A stretch of 64,000 nucleotides of DNA from Galbitalea sp036271875 (GCA_036271875.1 DATAZU010000016.1:17291-81290), one strand, 5' to 3'; positions 8,894-17,286 are shown, numbered from the stretch's first letter. Made by a program: numbers and translations. The notes: a model not told the origin generated them from the sequence alone.

Positions 8894-8908
8894 GTCTGCT
8901 GTGCGTAC
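8894..8908. promoter_or_regulatory. Operator copy 2 in the ALDH/P450 divergent promoter
   Basis: GTCTGCTGTGCGTAC matches the same pattern with two substitutions in the left half. Its start is exactly 21 bp (two helical turns) from copy 1, so two dimers would sit on the same face of the DNA. It lies 27 bases upstream of the P450 start. Confidence 0.55.
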
Positions 8909-8935
8909 ACCATCATCGCCGATTGGAGAATTGCA

Positions 8936-10156
8936 ATGACGCAAGCGACCGGAGTTCCGCGCATGCCACTGGATCGTGACCCGAAGCGGCCATTCGATCC
9001 ATCCCCGGACCTCTACGGGATGCGCGATGATGGCCCATTCACGCTGGTCATGCCGAACAGCCCAGAACCCGCATGGCTCGTCACCGGCTACGAGAACCAG
9101 AGATCACTGCTGACGGACCCGCGCATGAGTTCAAATCAGATGCTCCCCGGCTTTCCCGTTGCGGTTGAGGGGATCAAGCAGAGCCAGGGCGGCGGCACGA
9201 CCCTGACCATCTTCGGCATGGACAACCCTCGCCACGACGTGCTCCGGCGCCTCTACGCTCGGGACTTTATGGTGAAGAAGATCACCGATCTCCGACCGCT
9301 AATTCAGAAACACGTCGATGACCTCATCGACAAGATGCTTGCAGGCCCAAAGCCGGCCGACTTTGTCTCCGCATTTGCGCTCGCCCTCCCAACGCTGGTC
9401 ATCAGCGACATCCTTGGCATCCCCTACGAGGACCAGAAGTTCTTTCAGGACGTGACCGACAAGATCGTTGATCCTTCACTCCCCCCGGAGGTGATTTCGG
9501 GTGCGGTCGGCGAACTGGGCAAGTACGTCAGCGGGCTCCTTGAAATCAAGCTTGAACACCCGCAAGATGACATGCTGAGCCGCCTCGCCCAGTTCTGGGA
9601 CTCCGGGGAAATCACACGGGACGAAGCGGTCGGCGCGGGCATGGTGCTCATCCCGGCGGGCCACGAGACCACGGCCAACATGACCACGATGAGCACAATC
9701 GTGCTGCTCCAAAACCCAGAGCAACTGGACGAGATCCGTGATGGGCAAAACGCCGAACTAATCGCTAACGCTGTCGAAGAACTCCTTCGCTACATCGAGG
9801 TTCCGCATTTCGGGCGGCGTCGCGTTGCCCTCGAGGACATCGAAATTGATGGCCATGTCATCCACAAGGGCGAGGGCGTCATCCTCGCAGCGAACATCGC
9901 GGACCGCGAGCCCGGCATCTACGAGGGCGATCCGGACAAGCTGGATCTTCATCGCGACGCGCGCCACCACCTGGCCTTTGGGTATGGCATCCACCAGTGC
10001 CTGGGCCAGCCACTCGCACGGGCCGAGCTGCAGATCGTTCTCGCGACCCTCTTCCGTCGGATCCCTACTCTCGCGCTCGCGGTGCCGCTTGAAGAGGTGG
10101 CCTTCCGTTCCGATCTGTTCATCTACGGGGCTCATCCGCTCCCCGTGACCTGGTAA
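8936..10156 (+). CDS. Cytochrome P450
   Basis: This is a 406-residue soluble bacterial P450. The I-helix oxygen-activation motif AGHETT, the K-helix ExxR in EELLR, and the heme loop FGYGIHQCLGQPLARAE with the ligand at Cys355 are all intact. GGAGAA lies five bases before ATG 8936. Directly downstream are a 3Fe-4S-type ferredoxin and an FAD-dependent ferredoxin reductase, so the full electron chain NAD(P)H to reductase to ferredoxin to P450 is encoded together. The subfamily cannot be named from memory. The shared operator with the sugar-catabolic IclR suggests a catabolic oxidation such as O-demethylation or hydroxylation, not secondary metabolism. Confidence 0.92.
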   Translation: MTQATGVPRMPLDRDPKRPFDPSPDLYGMRDDGPFTLVMPNSPEPAWLVTGYENQRSLLTDPRMSSNQMLPGFPVAVEGIKQSQGGGTTLTIFGMDNPRHDVLRRLYARDFMVKKITDLRPLIQKHVDDLIDKMLAGPKPADFVSAFALALPTLVISDILGIPYEDQKFFQDVTDKIVDPSLPPEVISGAVGELGKYVSGLLEIKLEHPQDDMLSRLAQFWDSGEITRDEAVGAGMVLIPAGHETTANMTTMSTIVLLQNPEQLDEIRDGQNAELIANAVEELLRYIEVPHFGRRRVALEDIEIDGHVIHKGEGVILAANIADREPGIYEGDPDKLDLHRDARHHLAFGYGIHQCLGQPLARAELQIVLATLFRRIPTLALAVPLEEVAFRSDLFIYGAHPLPVTW

Positions 10157-10171
10157 AAAAGGACAGGGTCA

Positions 10172-10360
10172 ATGCAAATTCAACTGGATCACGCAAAGTG
10201 CGTTGCGTCGGGCCAATGTGTTCAGGCGGCTCCTCACGTATTCGATCAGGATGACGACGGCATCGTCACGCTCGTCCCGGGTAACCACGACGCTGAGTCC
10301 ACCGCGGTCAAACTTGCAGTTCGCGTCTGCCCGACGCGCGTCATTTCTGTCGCGGAGTGA
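10172..10360 (+). CDS. Ferredoxin, 3Fe-4S type, partner of the P450
   Basis: This is a 62-residue ferredoxin with C10, C16 and C53. The CxxSxxC spacing has Ser13 where a 4Fe-4S protein would have the second Cys, and the last ligand is followed by Pro (CP). This is the usual P450-associated small ferredoxin. It starts 15 bases after the P450 stop and ends 34 bases before the reductase, so all three are probably one transcript. It would carry electrons from the reductase to the P450 in the cytoplasm. Confidence 0.92.
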   Translation: MQIQLDHAKCVASGQCVQAAPHVFDQDDDGIVTLVPGNHDAESTAVKLAVRVCPTRVISVAE

Positions 10361-10394
10361 AAGTGCGCCAGGAACTGGAGGAGGCGGACGAAGG

Positions 10395-11636
10395 ATGAAC
10401 GGCATCGTCATCGTCGGTGGCGGCCAGGCCGGACATCAGCTGGCCGTTTCTCTCCGCGCCGAAGGATATGACCGGCCGATCACCATTGTCGAGGCCGAGC
10501 CGCAACTCCCCTATCAACGTCCGCCACTGTCAAAGGACTTCTTGACCGCGAACGACGGCACGCTGGATCTCGCCTTCGTTGAGCTCGGTCAGTACGCGGA
10601 GGATCGGATCGAGGTGCTGGCGGGTGTCCGCGTCGCGTTGATCGACCGTGCACACCGGGAGGTTGTGTTGGACTCGGGTCGTCGCCTCGCCTATGACCAA
10701 CTGGTCTTAGCAACGGGAGCCCGGGCGAGGCGTCCAGGAGTGCGAGGGTCGACTCTGGACGGTGTCCACACCCTGCGTTCGCTGGCCGACGCGCAGCGTC
10801 TGCGGACAAAACTCAGCCACGTCGCGAACGTTGTCGTGGTGGGAGGCGGATTCATCGGCCTCGAGTTCGCGAGCAGCGCTGCGCAAATCGGCTCCCGCGT
10901 GATCGTTCTGGAGAGCGGCCCGCGAATCCTCCGGCGAAGCGTTTCAACCCACGCAGCGGAATTCCTGACCAGCGAGCACATAGCGCATGGAGTGGCGATC
11001 GAAACGCACGCTGTGCCCACCGAGTTTCTCGGTCGAAACGTAAACGTCACCGGAGTGCGACTCGAGGGAGGATCGACCCTCGCGGCCGACCTTGTCGTTG
11101 TCGGCATTGGCGTCGAACCCAATGTGGAACTAGCGACTGATGCTGGCCTCGAGGTGGACCAAGGTGTAGTGGTCGACGAGCAGTTGCGATCCAGCGACGA
11201 CCGGATCTATGCAATCGGAGACGTTGCATGGTTCAAGAGCGATTTCGCCCCGGGGCGGGGCCGCGTGGAGTCCGTGCAAAATGCGGTGGACCAGGCTCGC
11301 TGCCTTGCGCGGACCCTCACGGGCGTTCCGACCGGCTACCACGATCTGCCGTGGTTCTGGAGTCAGCAGGCCGGTCATCGCCTTCAGATCGCCGGCATCA
11401 GCACCGCAGCCGACGCAGTACGGCTTCGCCCGACCGAAGATCCGTCGAAGTTTTCGGTGTTCTGTTACCGGGCCGACAGACTCGTCGCTATCGAATCGGT
11501 CGATCAACCGAGAATCCACATGCAAGCACGTCGACTACTCGCGGCTCGGATCTCCATTCCGATCGAGCGAGTGGCGGAGCCTGAACTCGACCTCGCTGCA
11601 GAGCTAGAGGCCCATGAAGGATTGCTTGCGCGGTAG
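10395..11636 (+). CDS. FAD-dependent NAD(P)H-ferredoxin reductase
   Basis: The 413-residue protein has the FAD dinucleotide motif VIVGGGQAGHQLA at the N terminus, the second nucleotide motif VVVGGGFIGLEFASSA, and IYAIGDVAWF, the GD motif that contacts FAD. The family-specific PYQRPPLSK segment near residue 45 marks it as a putidaredoxin- or rhodocoxin-reductase relative. ATG 10395 is chosen: it is the first start giving the Rossmann strand, and GGAGG lies about eleven bases upstream. It completes the P450 electron chain. Confidence 0.9.
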   Translation: MNGIVIVGGGQAGHQLAVSLRAEGYDRPITIVEAEPQLPYQRPPLSKDFLTANDGTLDLAFVELGQYAEDRIEVLAGVRVALIDRAHREVVLDSGRRLAYDQLVLATGARARRPGVRGSTLDGVHTLRSLADAQRLRTKLSHVANVVVVGGGFIGLEFASSAAQIGSRVIVLESGPRILRRSVSTHAAEFLTSEHIAHGVAIETHAVPTEFLGRNVNVTGVRLEGGSTLAADLVVVGIGVEPNVELATDAGLEVDQGVVVDEQLRSSDDRIYAIGDVAWFKSDFAPGRGRVESVQNAVDQARCLARTLTGVPTGYHDLPWFWSQQAGHRLQIAGISTAADAVRLRPTEDPSKFSVFCYRADRLVAIESVDQPRIHMQARRLLAARISIPIERVAEPELDLAAELEAHEGLLAR

Positions 11637-11864
11637 TGCCGCTGGGTTTGTTCATGCTCACGTCGTCCGGGTGGTGTGCCAGGGTTCCCACTTGTAGGCC
11701 GGAGAGATGCGTCACATCCCTCCGGTGTCACGAGCCTCCCATGGCCGGGATGGTTGAGCTGACGAGGGAGTTCGACAGAATCGTGCGTAGTTGGGTACTG
11801 CGGCCGATCGCACTGGGACGGGGCCGGCGGACCGACGACGTGATGGGTCGATAGAGTCTCGAAC

Positions 11865-12371
11865 ATGAACTGGTCCGTCATCCTCGACCTCGTCAACGCT
11901 GTCGCCCTGTGCGCCGGTGTCATCTTCGCCGCCTATCAGTTGGTGGAGCTGCGTCGGCAGCACCGGCGCGACGCCGTTCTTGGCCTCGTCCGCTCCTTTC
12001 AGAGTGGTGATTTCACGGCCGCTCTTGGGCGGATCAACTCCTTGCCAGACGGCGCGGATCTCGCGACGATCGAGCGGGTACTGGGACCGGATGGCCGGGA
12101 TCAGATCTTCCTGGTCGGACTCACATGGGAGAGCCTCGGGGTGATGACCTTCCGTCGCGAAATCGATATGGCGACCATCGATGACTTCTTCAGCGGTGCC
12201 ATCACGATCTCGTGGCGAAAGTTGCAGACCTTTGTGGAGGACGATCGCAAGAGTCTCGAGCGGGAGACGGTGTGGGAATGGTTCCAGTGGCTGGCCGAGC
12301 GCATGCGTGAACGAGAGCATCGATCAGCTCCGATTCCCGCCCACATTGCTCATCGGGACTGGTCGGAGTAA
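11865..12371 (+). CDS. Small membrane-anchored protein of unknown function (DUF4760-like)
   Basis: This is a 168-residue protein with one N-terminal hydrophobic helix (about residues 5-24) followed by a charged cytoplasmic part containing VELRRQHRRDAVLGLVRSF. This layout resembles the DUF4760 group, but that is a resemblance by eye. No catalytic motif is visible. The gene is flanked by a 228-base gap after the ferredoxin reductase and converges with a TetR gene five bases away. Nothing in the context indicates a function. Confidence 0.6.
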   Translation: MNWSVILDLVNAVALCAGVIFAAYQLVELRRQHRRDAVLGLVRSFQSGDFTAALGRINSLPDGADLATIERVLGPDGRDQIFLVGLTWESLGVMTFRREIDMATIDDFFSGAITISWRKLQTFVEDDRKSLERETVWEWFQWLAERMREREHRSAPIPAHIAHRDWSE

Positions 12372-12376
12372 GCACT

Positions 12377-12991
12377 TCAGCCAAGTGATTCGGCCGGCGG
12401 CATGCCGCCGACAGCCCGCCACACGAGGGTCGCCGTTCTACTCGGCCAGTCCTGTGGGGGCTCAATGCCGGCGAGCGCCCGCGCGTACCACGATCCGGTG
12501 CACAGGGTGACAGCGACCTCCAGGTCGGCGTTCGAATCGATCAAGCCCAGCTGTTGGGCGCGGAGCAGATAGCTGCGAATTCTGAATCGCCGAGGCGCGA
12601 TGACCTGCTCCTGGTATCGACTGCGGAGTTCCGGGGCGGTGTTGTCCTGGAGCATTGTGCCGACGAGGGACATTCGCCCGGGGCGGGAGACACCGTGCTG
12701 GAAGTTCTCGAGTTCCGCAACGAGGTTGTCGTACGGGGTATCAGTTGGGATCCCCCTTTCGGTGTCGGCGGTGTCGGAGACGACCGCCGCGGCGAGGTCG
12801 GCCTTAGTCGCCCACCGTCGGTAGAGCGCCTGTCGCGTGGTGCCGGCGGCGTGCGCGACGGCGGTGAGGGACATGGCATCGTAACCCGAGGCCGAGAGCT
12901 GCTCGCGTGCGATTGCCAGGATGCGCGCATCGATGAGTGGATCTCGGGTTCGGCCCACCCGCCCGGGGTTGGTTTGCCCCAGCGTGTTCAT
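12377..12991 (-). CDS. TetR/AcrR-family transcriptional regulator
   Basis: This is a 204-residue TetR protein. The N-terminal helix-turn-helix is ILAIAREQLSASGYDAMSLT and VAHAAGTTRQALYRRWATK; the remainder is the all-helical ligand and dimer domain. ATG 12991 starts the family-like sequence; the frame is open further upstream, but into the promoter region. The gene is divergent from a truncated globin, and the 47-base gap carries an inverted repeat that starts four bases from this start codon. Autorepression together with control of the globin is therefore likely. The inducer is unknown. Confidence 0.85.
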   Translation of the reverse strand: MNTLGQTNPGRVGRTRDPLIDARILAIAREQLSASGYDAMSLTAVAHAAGTTRQALYRRWATKADLAAAVVSDTADTERGIPTDTPYDNLVAELENFQHGVSRPGRMSLVGTMLQDNTAPELRSRYQEQVIAPRRFRIRSYLLRAQQLGLIDSNADLEVAVTLCTGSWYARALAGIEPPQDWPSRTATLVWRAVGGMPPAESLG

Positions 12992-12994
12992 TAA

Positions 12995-13017
12995 CAATAC
13001 AATACTGCATTGGATTG
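12995..13017. promoter_or_regulatory. TetR-type operator between the regulator and globin genes
   Basis: A 23-bp interrupted palindrome has half-sites CAATACAATAC and GCATTGGATTG around a central T; 9 of 11 pairs are complementary. It occupies nearly half of the 47-bp divergent intergenic region, where a TetR dimer would block both promoters. Confidence 0.55.
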
Positions 13018-13038
13018 GATTTGAGGAAGCAACACGCG

Positions 13039-13797
13039 ATGGAAACTGAACCCACCGTCTTCGACTGGATTGGCGGCATGCCTGCCCTGAATCGGATGAC
13101 ACGAATCTTCTACGAGAAGTACGCGCCGCATGACCCGCTGCTTGCACCGCTGTTCTCGCACTTCGCGCCCGACCACCCTGAGCGCGTGGCAAAGTGGCTC
13201 GGCGAGGTCTTTGGCGGACCGAAGGACTACAGCGAGGAGTTCGGCGGCTATTCGCGCATGCTGTCCCGGCATCTAGGCAAGATGCTCACGGACGAAAGTC
13301 GTGCCCGATGGGTCGAACTGCTGATGAAGTCAGCAGACGACGCGGGGCTGCCCAATGACGCCGAGTTCCGCTCCGTGTTCAGCGCATACATCGAGTGGGG
13401 GTCGCGGATTGCGGTGGAAAACTCGCAACTCGGCGCGACGCCGCCGCCGGCAATGCCGATGCCCCACTGGGACTGGCACACCGCGGCGGGCGCGCCAGGA
13501 TCCAGACCAAAGACAAGTCCCGTCGCTCCCGAAGTCGGGGCCGACGATGCGAGACTGACCGCGCCCGAGACCAACGGCATCGTGTCCTTCGAGACGGACA
13601 TCAAACCCATGTTCCGGGAAACCGACCGTGCGGGGATGAAGTGGGCTTTCGACCTCTGGTCCTACGACGAGGTGAGCGAGCACGCGGAGAAGATCCTGGC
13701 CCGGATTTCCGCAGGCACAATGCCTCCGGATCACCCCTGGCCTGAGAATTGGGTCGACCGCTTCGCGCGCTGGATTCACGGCGGTAAGGCGGCTTAG
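13039..13797 (+). CDS. Truncated (group II-like) hemoglobin with a C-terminal extension domain
   Basis: Residues 1 to about 135 form a 2-on-2 globin: FDWIGGMPALNRMTRIFYEKY is the A/B helix region, SRHLGKML holds the likely proximal His, and RARWVELL supplies the conserved G8 Trp. After a Pro/Ala-rich linker (about 135-180) comes a second module with FETDIKPMFRETDRAGM, FDLWSYDEV and AGTMPPDHPW. That module has no CxxCH heme site; similar tails are, to my recollection, found on other actinobacterial globins. The start is ATG 13039. A role in oxygen, NO or peroxide chemistry is likely for the globin; the tail is unexplained. Confidence 0.8.
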   Translation: METEPTVFDWIGGMPALNRMTRIFYEKYAPHDPLLAPLFSHFAPDHPERVAKWLGEVFGGPKDYSEEFGGYSRMLSRHLGKMLTDESRARWVELLMKSADDAGLPNDAEFRSVFSAYIEWGSRIAVENSQLGATPPPAMPMPHWDWHTAAGAPGSRPKTSPVAPEVGADDARLTAPETNGIVSFETDIKPMFRETDRAGMKWAFDLWSYDEVSEHAEKILARISAGTMPPDHPWPENWVDRFARWIHGGKAA

Positions 13798-14486
13798 TCG
13801 ATGACCCGTTCGTCGAGTAGCACGGCGGCGACGGCATCAGGCGCCTCGCGCATTGCGTTATGTCGGGTTGGGAGATCGTGCACCTGCCATCCCGGATCGG
13901 AGAGGAGCCGGGTGCGGAGCTCAGCAAACGGCGTGCGATCTTCCCATCCGGAGCAGTAGATGAACTCTCGGCGAGGCACCCGGGCCGCCATGCCCGTGAG
14001 GCGGACGGATTGCAGCAGCGAGGCGAAGGGATGAGGGCGGCGACGGGAATCGCCGCCGTCTGGCAGGCGAAAGGGCGGGTTGACGGCGTAGCCGGTCGCC
14101 GCGGCGCCAGCGGCAAAGTCTCGGCGGTACTCCTCGGATGTTGACGACCAACACGACTCCCCGTCGCGCGGGACATAGGCATCGAGATGGACCAGTCGTG
14201 TGACTCGACCGCGCGCGCGGTCGGCGGCAGCCGTGATCACCATTCCGGCGTAACTATGGCCGACCAGCGTCGCGCTTTCGATGTGACCGCGATCGAGGAT
14301 CCCCAGGACGTCGTCGGCGTGGGTGTCAAGATTCGCGGCAGCGACGGTCGCTTCGTCGTCGTCTGGTCGCAGGCCGGTCAACGTCAGGGAGTGCACCGTG
14401 TGCCCCTCCCGCTCCAACAGCGGAACCACGGACTCAAAGGCCCAGGCGCCATGCCAAGCACCGGGCACCAGAATGAACGTCGCCAT
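13794..14486 (-). CDS. Alpha/beta-fold hydrolase (plant-methylesterase-like)
   Basis: This is a 230-residue alpha/beta hydrolase. FILVPGAWHGAWAF forms the oxyanion strand and loop, GHSYAGMV contains the nucleophilic Ser, and the catalytic His lies in PTRHNAMREAP. The short-lid, PGAWHG type resembles salicylate- or methyl-ester hydrolases and bacterial EstC-like esterases. ATG 14486 is the start; an open frame upstream has no family residues. It is divergent from an AraC regulator 80 bases away, and its stop overlaps the globin stop by three bases. The substrate is unknown. Confidence 0.82.
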   Translation of the reverse strand: MATFILVPGAWHGAWAFESVVPLLEREGHTVHSLTLTGLRPDDDEATVAAANLDTHADDVLGILDRGHIESATLVGHSYAGMVITAAADRARGRVTRLVHLDAYVPRDGESCWSSTSEEYRRDFAAGAAATGYAVNPPFRLPDGGDSRRRPHPFASLLQSVRLTGMAARVPRREFIYCSGWEDRTPFAELRTRLLSDPGWQVHDLPTRHNAMREAPDAVAAVLLDERVID

Positions 14487-14536
14487 ATGTTTTTCTTCCT
14501 TTTCGTTTGCTCTCCCTCGATCATCAACAACCTCGG

Positions 14537-14564
14537 CTTGGCGCACCGCCGATAGAATGCCAAG
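14537..14564 (+). promoter_or_regulatory. Inverted repeat and -10-like box before the AraC gene
   Basis: CTTGGC (14537-14542) and GCCAAG (14559-14564) form an inverted repeat with a 16-base spacer. Within it TAGAAT (14553-14558) would place transcription initiation almost at ATG 14567. No Shine-Dalgarno is visible, so a leaderless mRNA is possible. No convincing -35 box is seen. Confidence 0.3.
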
Positions 14565-14566
14565 TT

Positions 14567-15361
14567 ATGCCCGTTCAGCGCCAACCTTCCTGGTCTGACG
14601 CAACCTCGCACGTGTGGCCATCCGGCGGCATGCACCTGTGGGCGTCCGGAGCAACCAGCCCCGTGGACTCACATCGGCGAGGCCACCTTGTCTACGCGGC
14701 GCGCGGCATCCTGGCGGTTCACACCGAGCTCGGCACGTCGATCGTGCCCGCCAATCGCGTCGCCTGGACCCCTGCGGGGTTCGCTCACTCCCATAGCGCG
14801 CACGGCGACACCGATATGCGCATACTGTTCCTCCCGGCTTCGCTCGCGCGGCTGTTGCCGGACCAGCCCGTCGTGTTGATGGTCTCCGACCTCGCCCGAT
14901 TCGCACTGCTCGATCTCACCGGGCCACGCACGTACAACGCCGCGCCCGCCGCGACCGAGAGCGGTCCCATCGCCCGGCTTCGTCGAGTCCTGGTCGACGA
15001 GCTTTATCAAGCGGACGAGCAGCCGCTGCAGCTGCCCGAGCCGAGGGACGATCGTCTGCAAGCGATAGCGAGCGTGCTCTACGAGCAGCCATCGGACAAC
15101 ACCCCGCTGGCCGAACTCGGCCGGAGAATCGGCGCCAGCCCACGCACCCTCAGTCGGCTACTACAGGACGAGCTGGGCATGACCTTCTATGAGTGGCGAA
15201 CCCAGCTGCGCGTCTACCGCGCCCTCGTGCTCCTCGCCGACGGCCACAACGCGACATACGTCGCAGCGGCCTGTGGATGGGCGAACACTAGTCACTTCAT
15301 CGCCGCTTTTACCAACATCGTTGGCACTACACCCGGCCGGTACCGGGCCAAATCGCTATAG
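14567..15361 (+). CDS. AraC-family transcriptional regulator with cupin sensor domain
   Basis: This is a 264-residue regulator. Residues 20-110 form an AraC_binding-like cupin (HRRGHLVYAARGILAVHTELG, then RVAWTPAGFAHSH). The C-terminal double helix-turn-helix shows LAELGRRIGASPRTLSRLLQDELGM and the AraC signature HFIAAFTNIVGTTPGRYR. Start ATG 14567 lacks a Shine-Dalgarno. It is divergent from the esterase gene and lies 63 bases before an SDR on its own strand; either neighbour may be its target. The ligand is unknown. Confidence 0.87.
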   Translation: MPVQRQPSWSDATSHVWPSGGMHLWASGATSPVDSHRRGHLVYAARGILAVHTELGTSIVPANRVAWTPAGFAHSHSAHGDTDMRILFLPASLARLLPDQPVVLMVSDLARFALLDLTGPRTYNAAPAATESGPIARLRRVLVDELYQADEQPLQLPEPRDDRLQAIASVLYEQPSDNTPLAELGRRIGASPRTLSRLLQDELGMTFYEWRTQLRVYRALVLLADGHNATYVAAACGWANTSHFIAAFTNIVGTTPGRYRAKSL

Positions 15362-15424
15362 TGCCGCCCGGGCTCTGCATCCAGGATGTCCGGGAGGTTT
15401 CTCGCGGGCGGTAGGGTCATCCTC

Positions 15425-16213
15425 GTGCGAGCAACCCGATTCAAGGAATTCTACGGGCCATACGCTCTGGTCGCCGGGGGTTCTTACGGATTGGGCGCGG
15501 CCTTCGCGGAGGCGATTGCGCGTCGGGGAGTAAACGTCGTCGTCCTTGCGCGCGACGAAGATCGCTTGACGGCGACGGCGGCACGGCCAACGGAAACGTA
15601 TGGCGTCGACGTCATCGCGGTCGCGGTGGATATGGTCGACTACGAAACCGTGAAGCGACGGATTCGTGACCTCGACCTTTCGATTGGCCTCCTTGTTTAC
15701 GATGCCGCATATGCTCCCATTGGCCGGTTCGAAGACGTGAGTGAGGATCAACTGCTTCGTGCCACCGAGGTAAACGTACGGGCGCCCCTGCTACTCGCGA
15801 AGTTCCTTTCGGCGCCGATGATCGAGCGTGGACGAGGTGGCATCGTGCTGATGTCGTCGCTCGCCGGGTCGCAGGGCAGCCCGAACATCGCGGCGTACGC
15901 GGCAACCAAGTCGTTCAACGCGATCTTGGCGGAGGGCCTCTGGAATGAACTGAAGCCACACGGGGTCGATGTGCTTGCGTGCATGGCCGGCGCGATTCTC
16001 ACTCCTGGCTACCAAAAGGCCGGGAACGCCAAACCCGCGCCGGGAACCCTGGAAGCCAAAGAGGTCGCCGAACAAACCCTGAACGCCTTGGGAAAGGGGC
16101 CGATCGTCGTTCCGGGAGCCGTAAACAAGCTCGCCCGTTTCGTGCTCATGCGGTTGCTCAGCAGACGCGCCGCCATCACGATCATGTCGAAGAATACCGG
16201 GGGCCTGTCGTGA
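15425..16213 (+). CDS. SDR-family NAD(P)-dependent oxidoreductase
   Basis: This is a 262-residue SDR of the 'FKEFYGPYALVAGGSYGLG' type. The cofactor loop is GGSYGLG rather than TGASSGIG, and Arg of LARDEDRL after the second strand favours NADP. The NNAG motif is replaced by YDAAY. The catalytic set is the serine of LMSSLAG with Y and K of YAATK. GTG 15425 is chosen because it gives the family's short N terminus; ATG 15386 is the alternative. The stop overlaps the start of the sterol-reductase-like gene (TGATG), so the two are translationally coupled and may act on the same lipid or steroid substrate. Confidence 0.8.
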   Translation: MRATRFKEFYGPYALVAGGSYGLGAAFAEAIARRGVNVVVLARDEDRLTATAARPTETYGVDVIAVAVDMVDYETVKRRIRDLDLSIGLLVYDAAYAPIGRFEDVSEDQLLRATEVNVRAPLLLAKFLSAPMIERGRGGIVLMSSLAGSQGSPNIAAYAATKSFNAILAEGLWNELKPHGVDVLACMAGAILTPGYQKAGNAKPAPGTLEAKEVAEQTLNALGKGPIVVPGAVNKLARFVLMRLLSRRAAITIMSKNTGGLS

Positions 16214-17286
16214 TGATCTTTCTGGGTCTTGTCACCCCATTGATCGCCTACGCGGTGATCACTCTCCTTCACGTTGCGATTCCCGCGAGGCGACGTCCGG
16301 GCTACGTGAAGAGTGACGTGACGGGCGAGGCCGTGAAATACCGAACCAACGGACGATTCGTCCTCGTCGCCAGCATCCTCATCTGGTTTGTCCTCGGGTT
16401 TTTCAACATCGTTCCCTACGTCTGGCTATACGAAACCCGCTGGCTTGGAGTGAGCGGCGCGGTTGTGATCGGCCTGGCCTTCTCGCTGTTCATCGTTCTG
16501 AAGTATCCGTCGACCGGCAGGTCATTCTTCGCCGACCTGTGGTTCGGCAGAGCGAAGGACGTGCAAATCAAAGGCGGCTTCGTTGACGCGAAGGTCTGGT
16601 TCTACCTCGTTGGCGCGGTCATGCTGCAGCTGAACGTCCTCTCGTTCGCCGCATTTCACCTCGAGAATGCCACGAGCATCAACCCCGGCTTCCTGCTCGC
16701 CTGCGCGATGCTGACCTGGTTCTGCTTCGAGTATCTGATCTTCGAACGAGTTCACCTGTGGACTTATGACTTCATCGCTGAGCGCGTCGGCTTCAAGCTG
16801 GGATTCGGCTGCCTCGCGTTCTATCCGTATTTCTATGCCGTCGCGCTCTGGTTTACGGCTGATCTGCCAAACCCGCATGTTCCGGTCTTGCTGACCATCC
16901 TGTTTGGTGCGCTCTTTCTCTGCGGCTGGGTGCTCACCCGCGGATCGAACATGCAGAAGTACTTCTTCAAGACTGCGCCCGATCGCAAGTTCCTGTGGAT
17001 CACACCCGAGGTACTGAGCGACGGCAAGCACACCCTTCTGGTCAATGGCTTTTGGGGCGCAAGTCGTCATGTCAACTACCTCGGAGAGACCATCCAGGCT
17101 GTTGCCATCGCGCTGGCCGCAGGCTACTTCGGAATCTGGCAGGTGTGGCTGTATCCGATCTATTACATTGCTCTTTTCGTCAGCCGCCAGGCCGATGACG
17201 ACAAGGTTTGTCGAGCGAAGTACGGTGCGCTGTGGGATGAGTACACCGCGAAGGTGAAGTATAGGATCATTCCTCGCCTGTACTAA
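16213..17286 (+). CDS. ERG4/ERG24-family sterol-reductase-like membrane protein
   Basis: This is a 357-residue protein with about nine to ten hydrophobic segments. Its C terminus carries the sterol C-14/C-7 reductase signature: LLVNGFWGASRHVNYLGE, then QADDDKVCRAKYG, WDEYTAKVKYRIIPRLY. The Asp/Cys/Lys/Tyr positions of this motif bind NADPH in the family. Eukaryotic members reduce sterol double bonds; a few bacterial members occur in organisms that modify host or scavenged sterols. It is coupled to an SDR, the kind of enzyme that handles 3-hydroxy or 3-keto steroids. Substrate in this host is unknown; an isoprenoid quinone or hopanoid relative is possible. Confidence 0.8.
   Translation: MIFLGLVTPLIAYAVITLLHVAIPARRRPGYVKSDVTGEAVKYRTNGRFVLVASILIWFVLGFFNIVPYVWLYETRWLGVSGAVVIGLAFSLFIVLKYPSTGRSFFADLWFGRAKDVQIKGGFVDAKVWFYLVGAVMLQLNVLSFAAFHLENATSINPGFLLACAMLTWFCFEYLIFERVHLWTYDFIAERVGFKLGFGCLAFYPYFYAVALWFTADLPNPHVPVLLTILFGALFLCGWVLTRGSNMQKYFFKTAPDRKFLWITPEVLSDGKHTLLVNGFWGASRHVNYLGETIQAVAIALAAGYFGIWQVWLYPIYYIALFVSRQADDDKVCRAKYGALWDEYTAKVKYRIIPRLY

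Noticed and set aside
11637..11864. Possible remnant of an insertion sequence after the ferredoxin reductase
   Set aside because: The 228-base gap has an open frame on the plus strand and a few inverted GGTTCCCAC-like words, but no pair of terminal repeats, target duplication or transposase residues could be shown.
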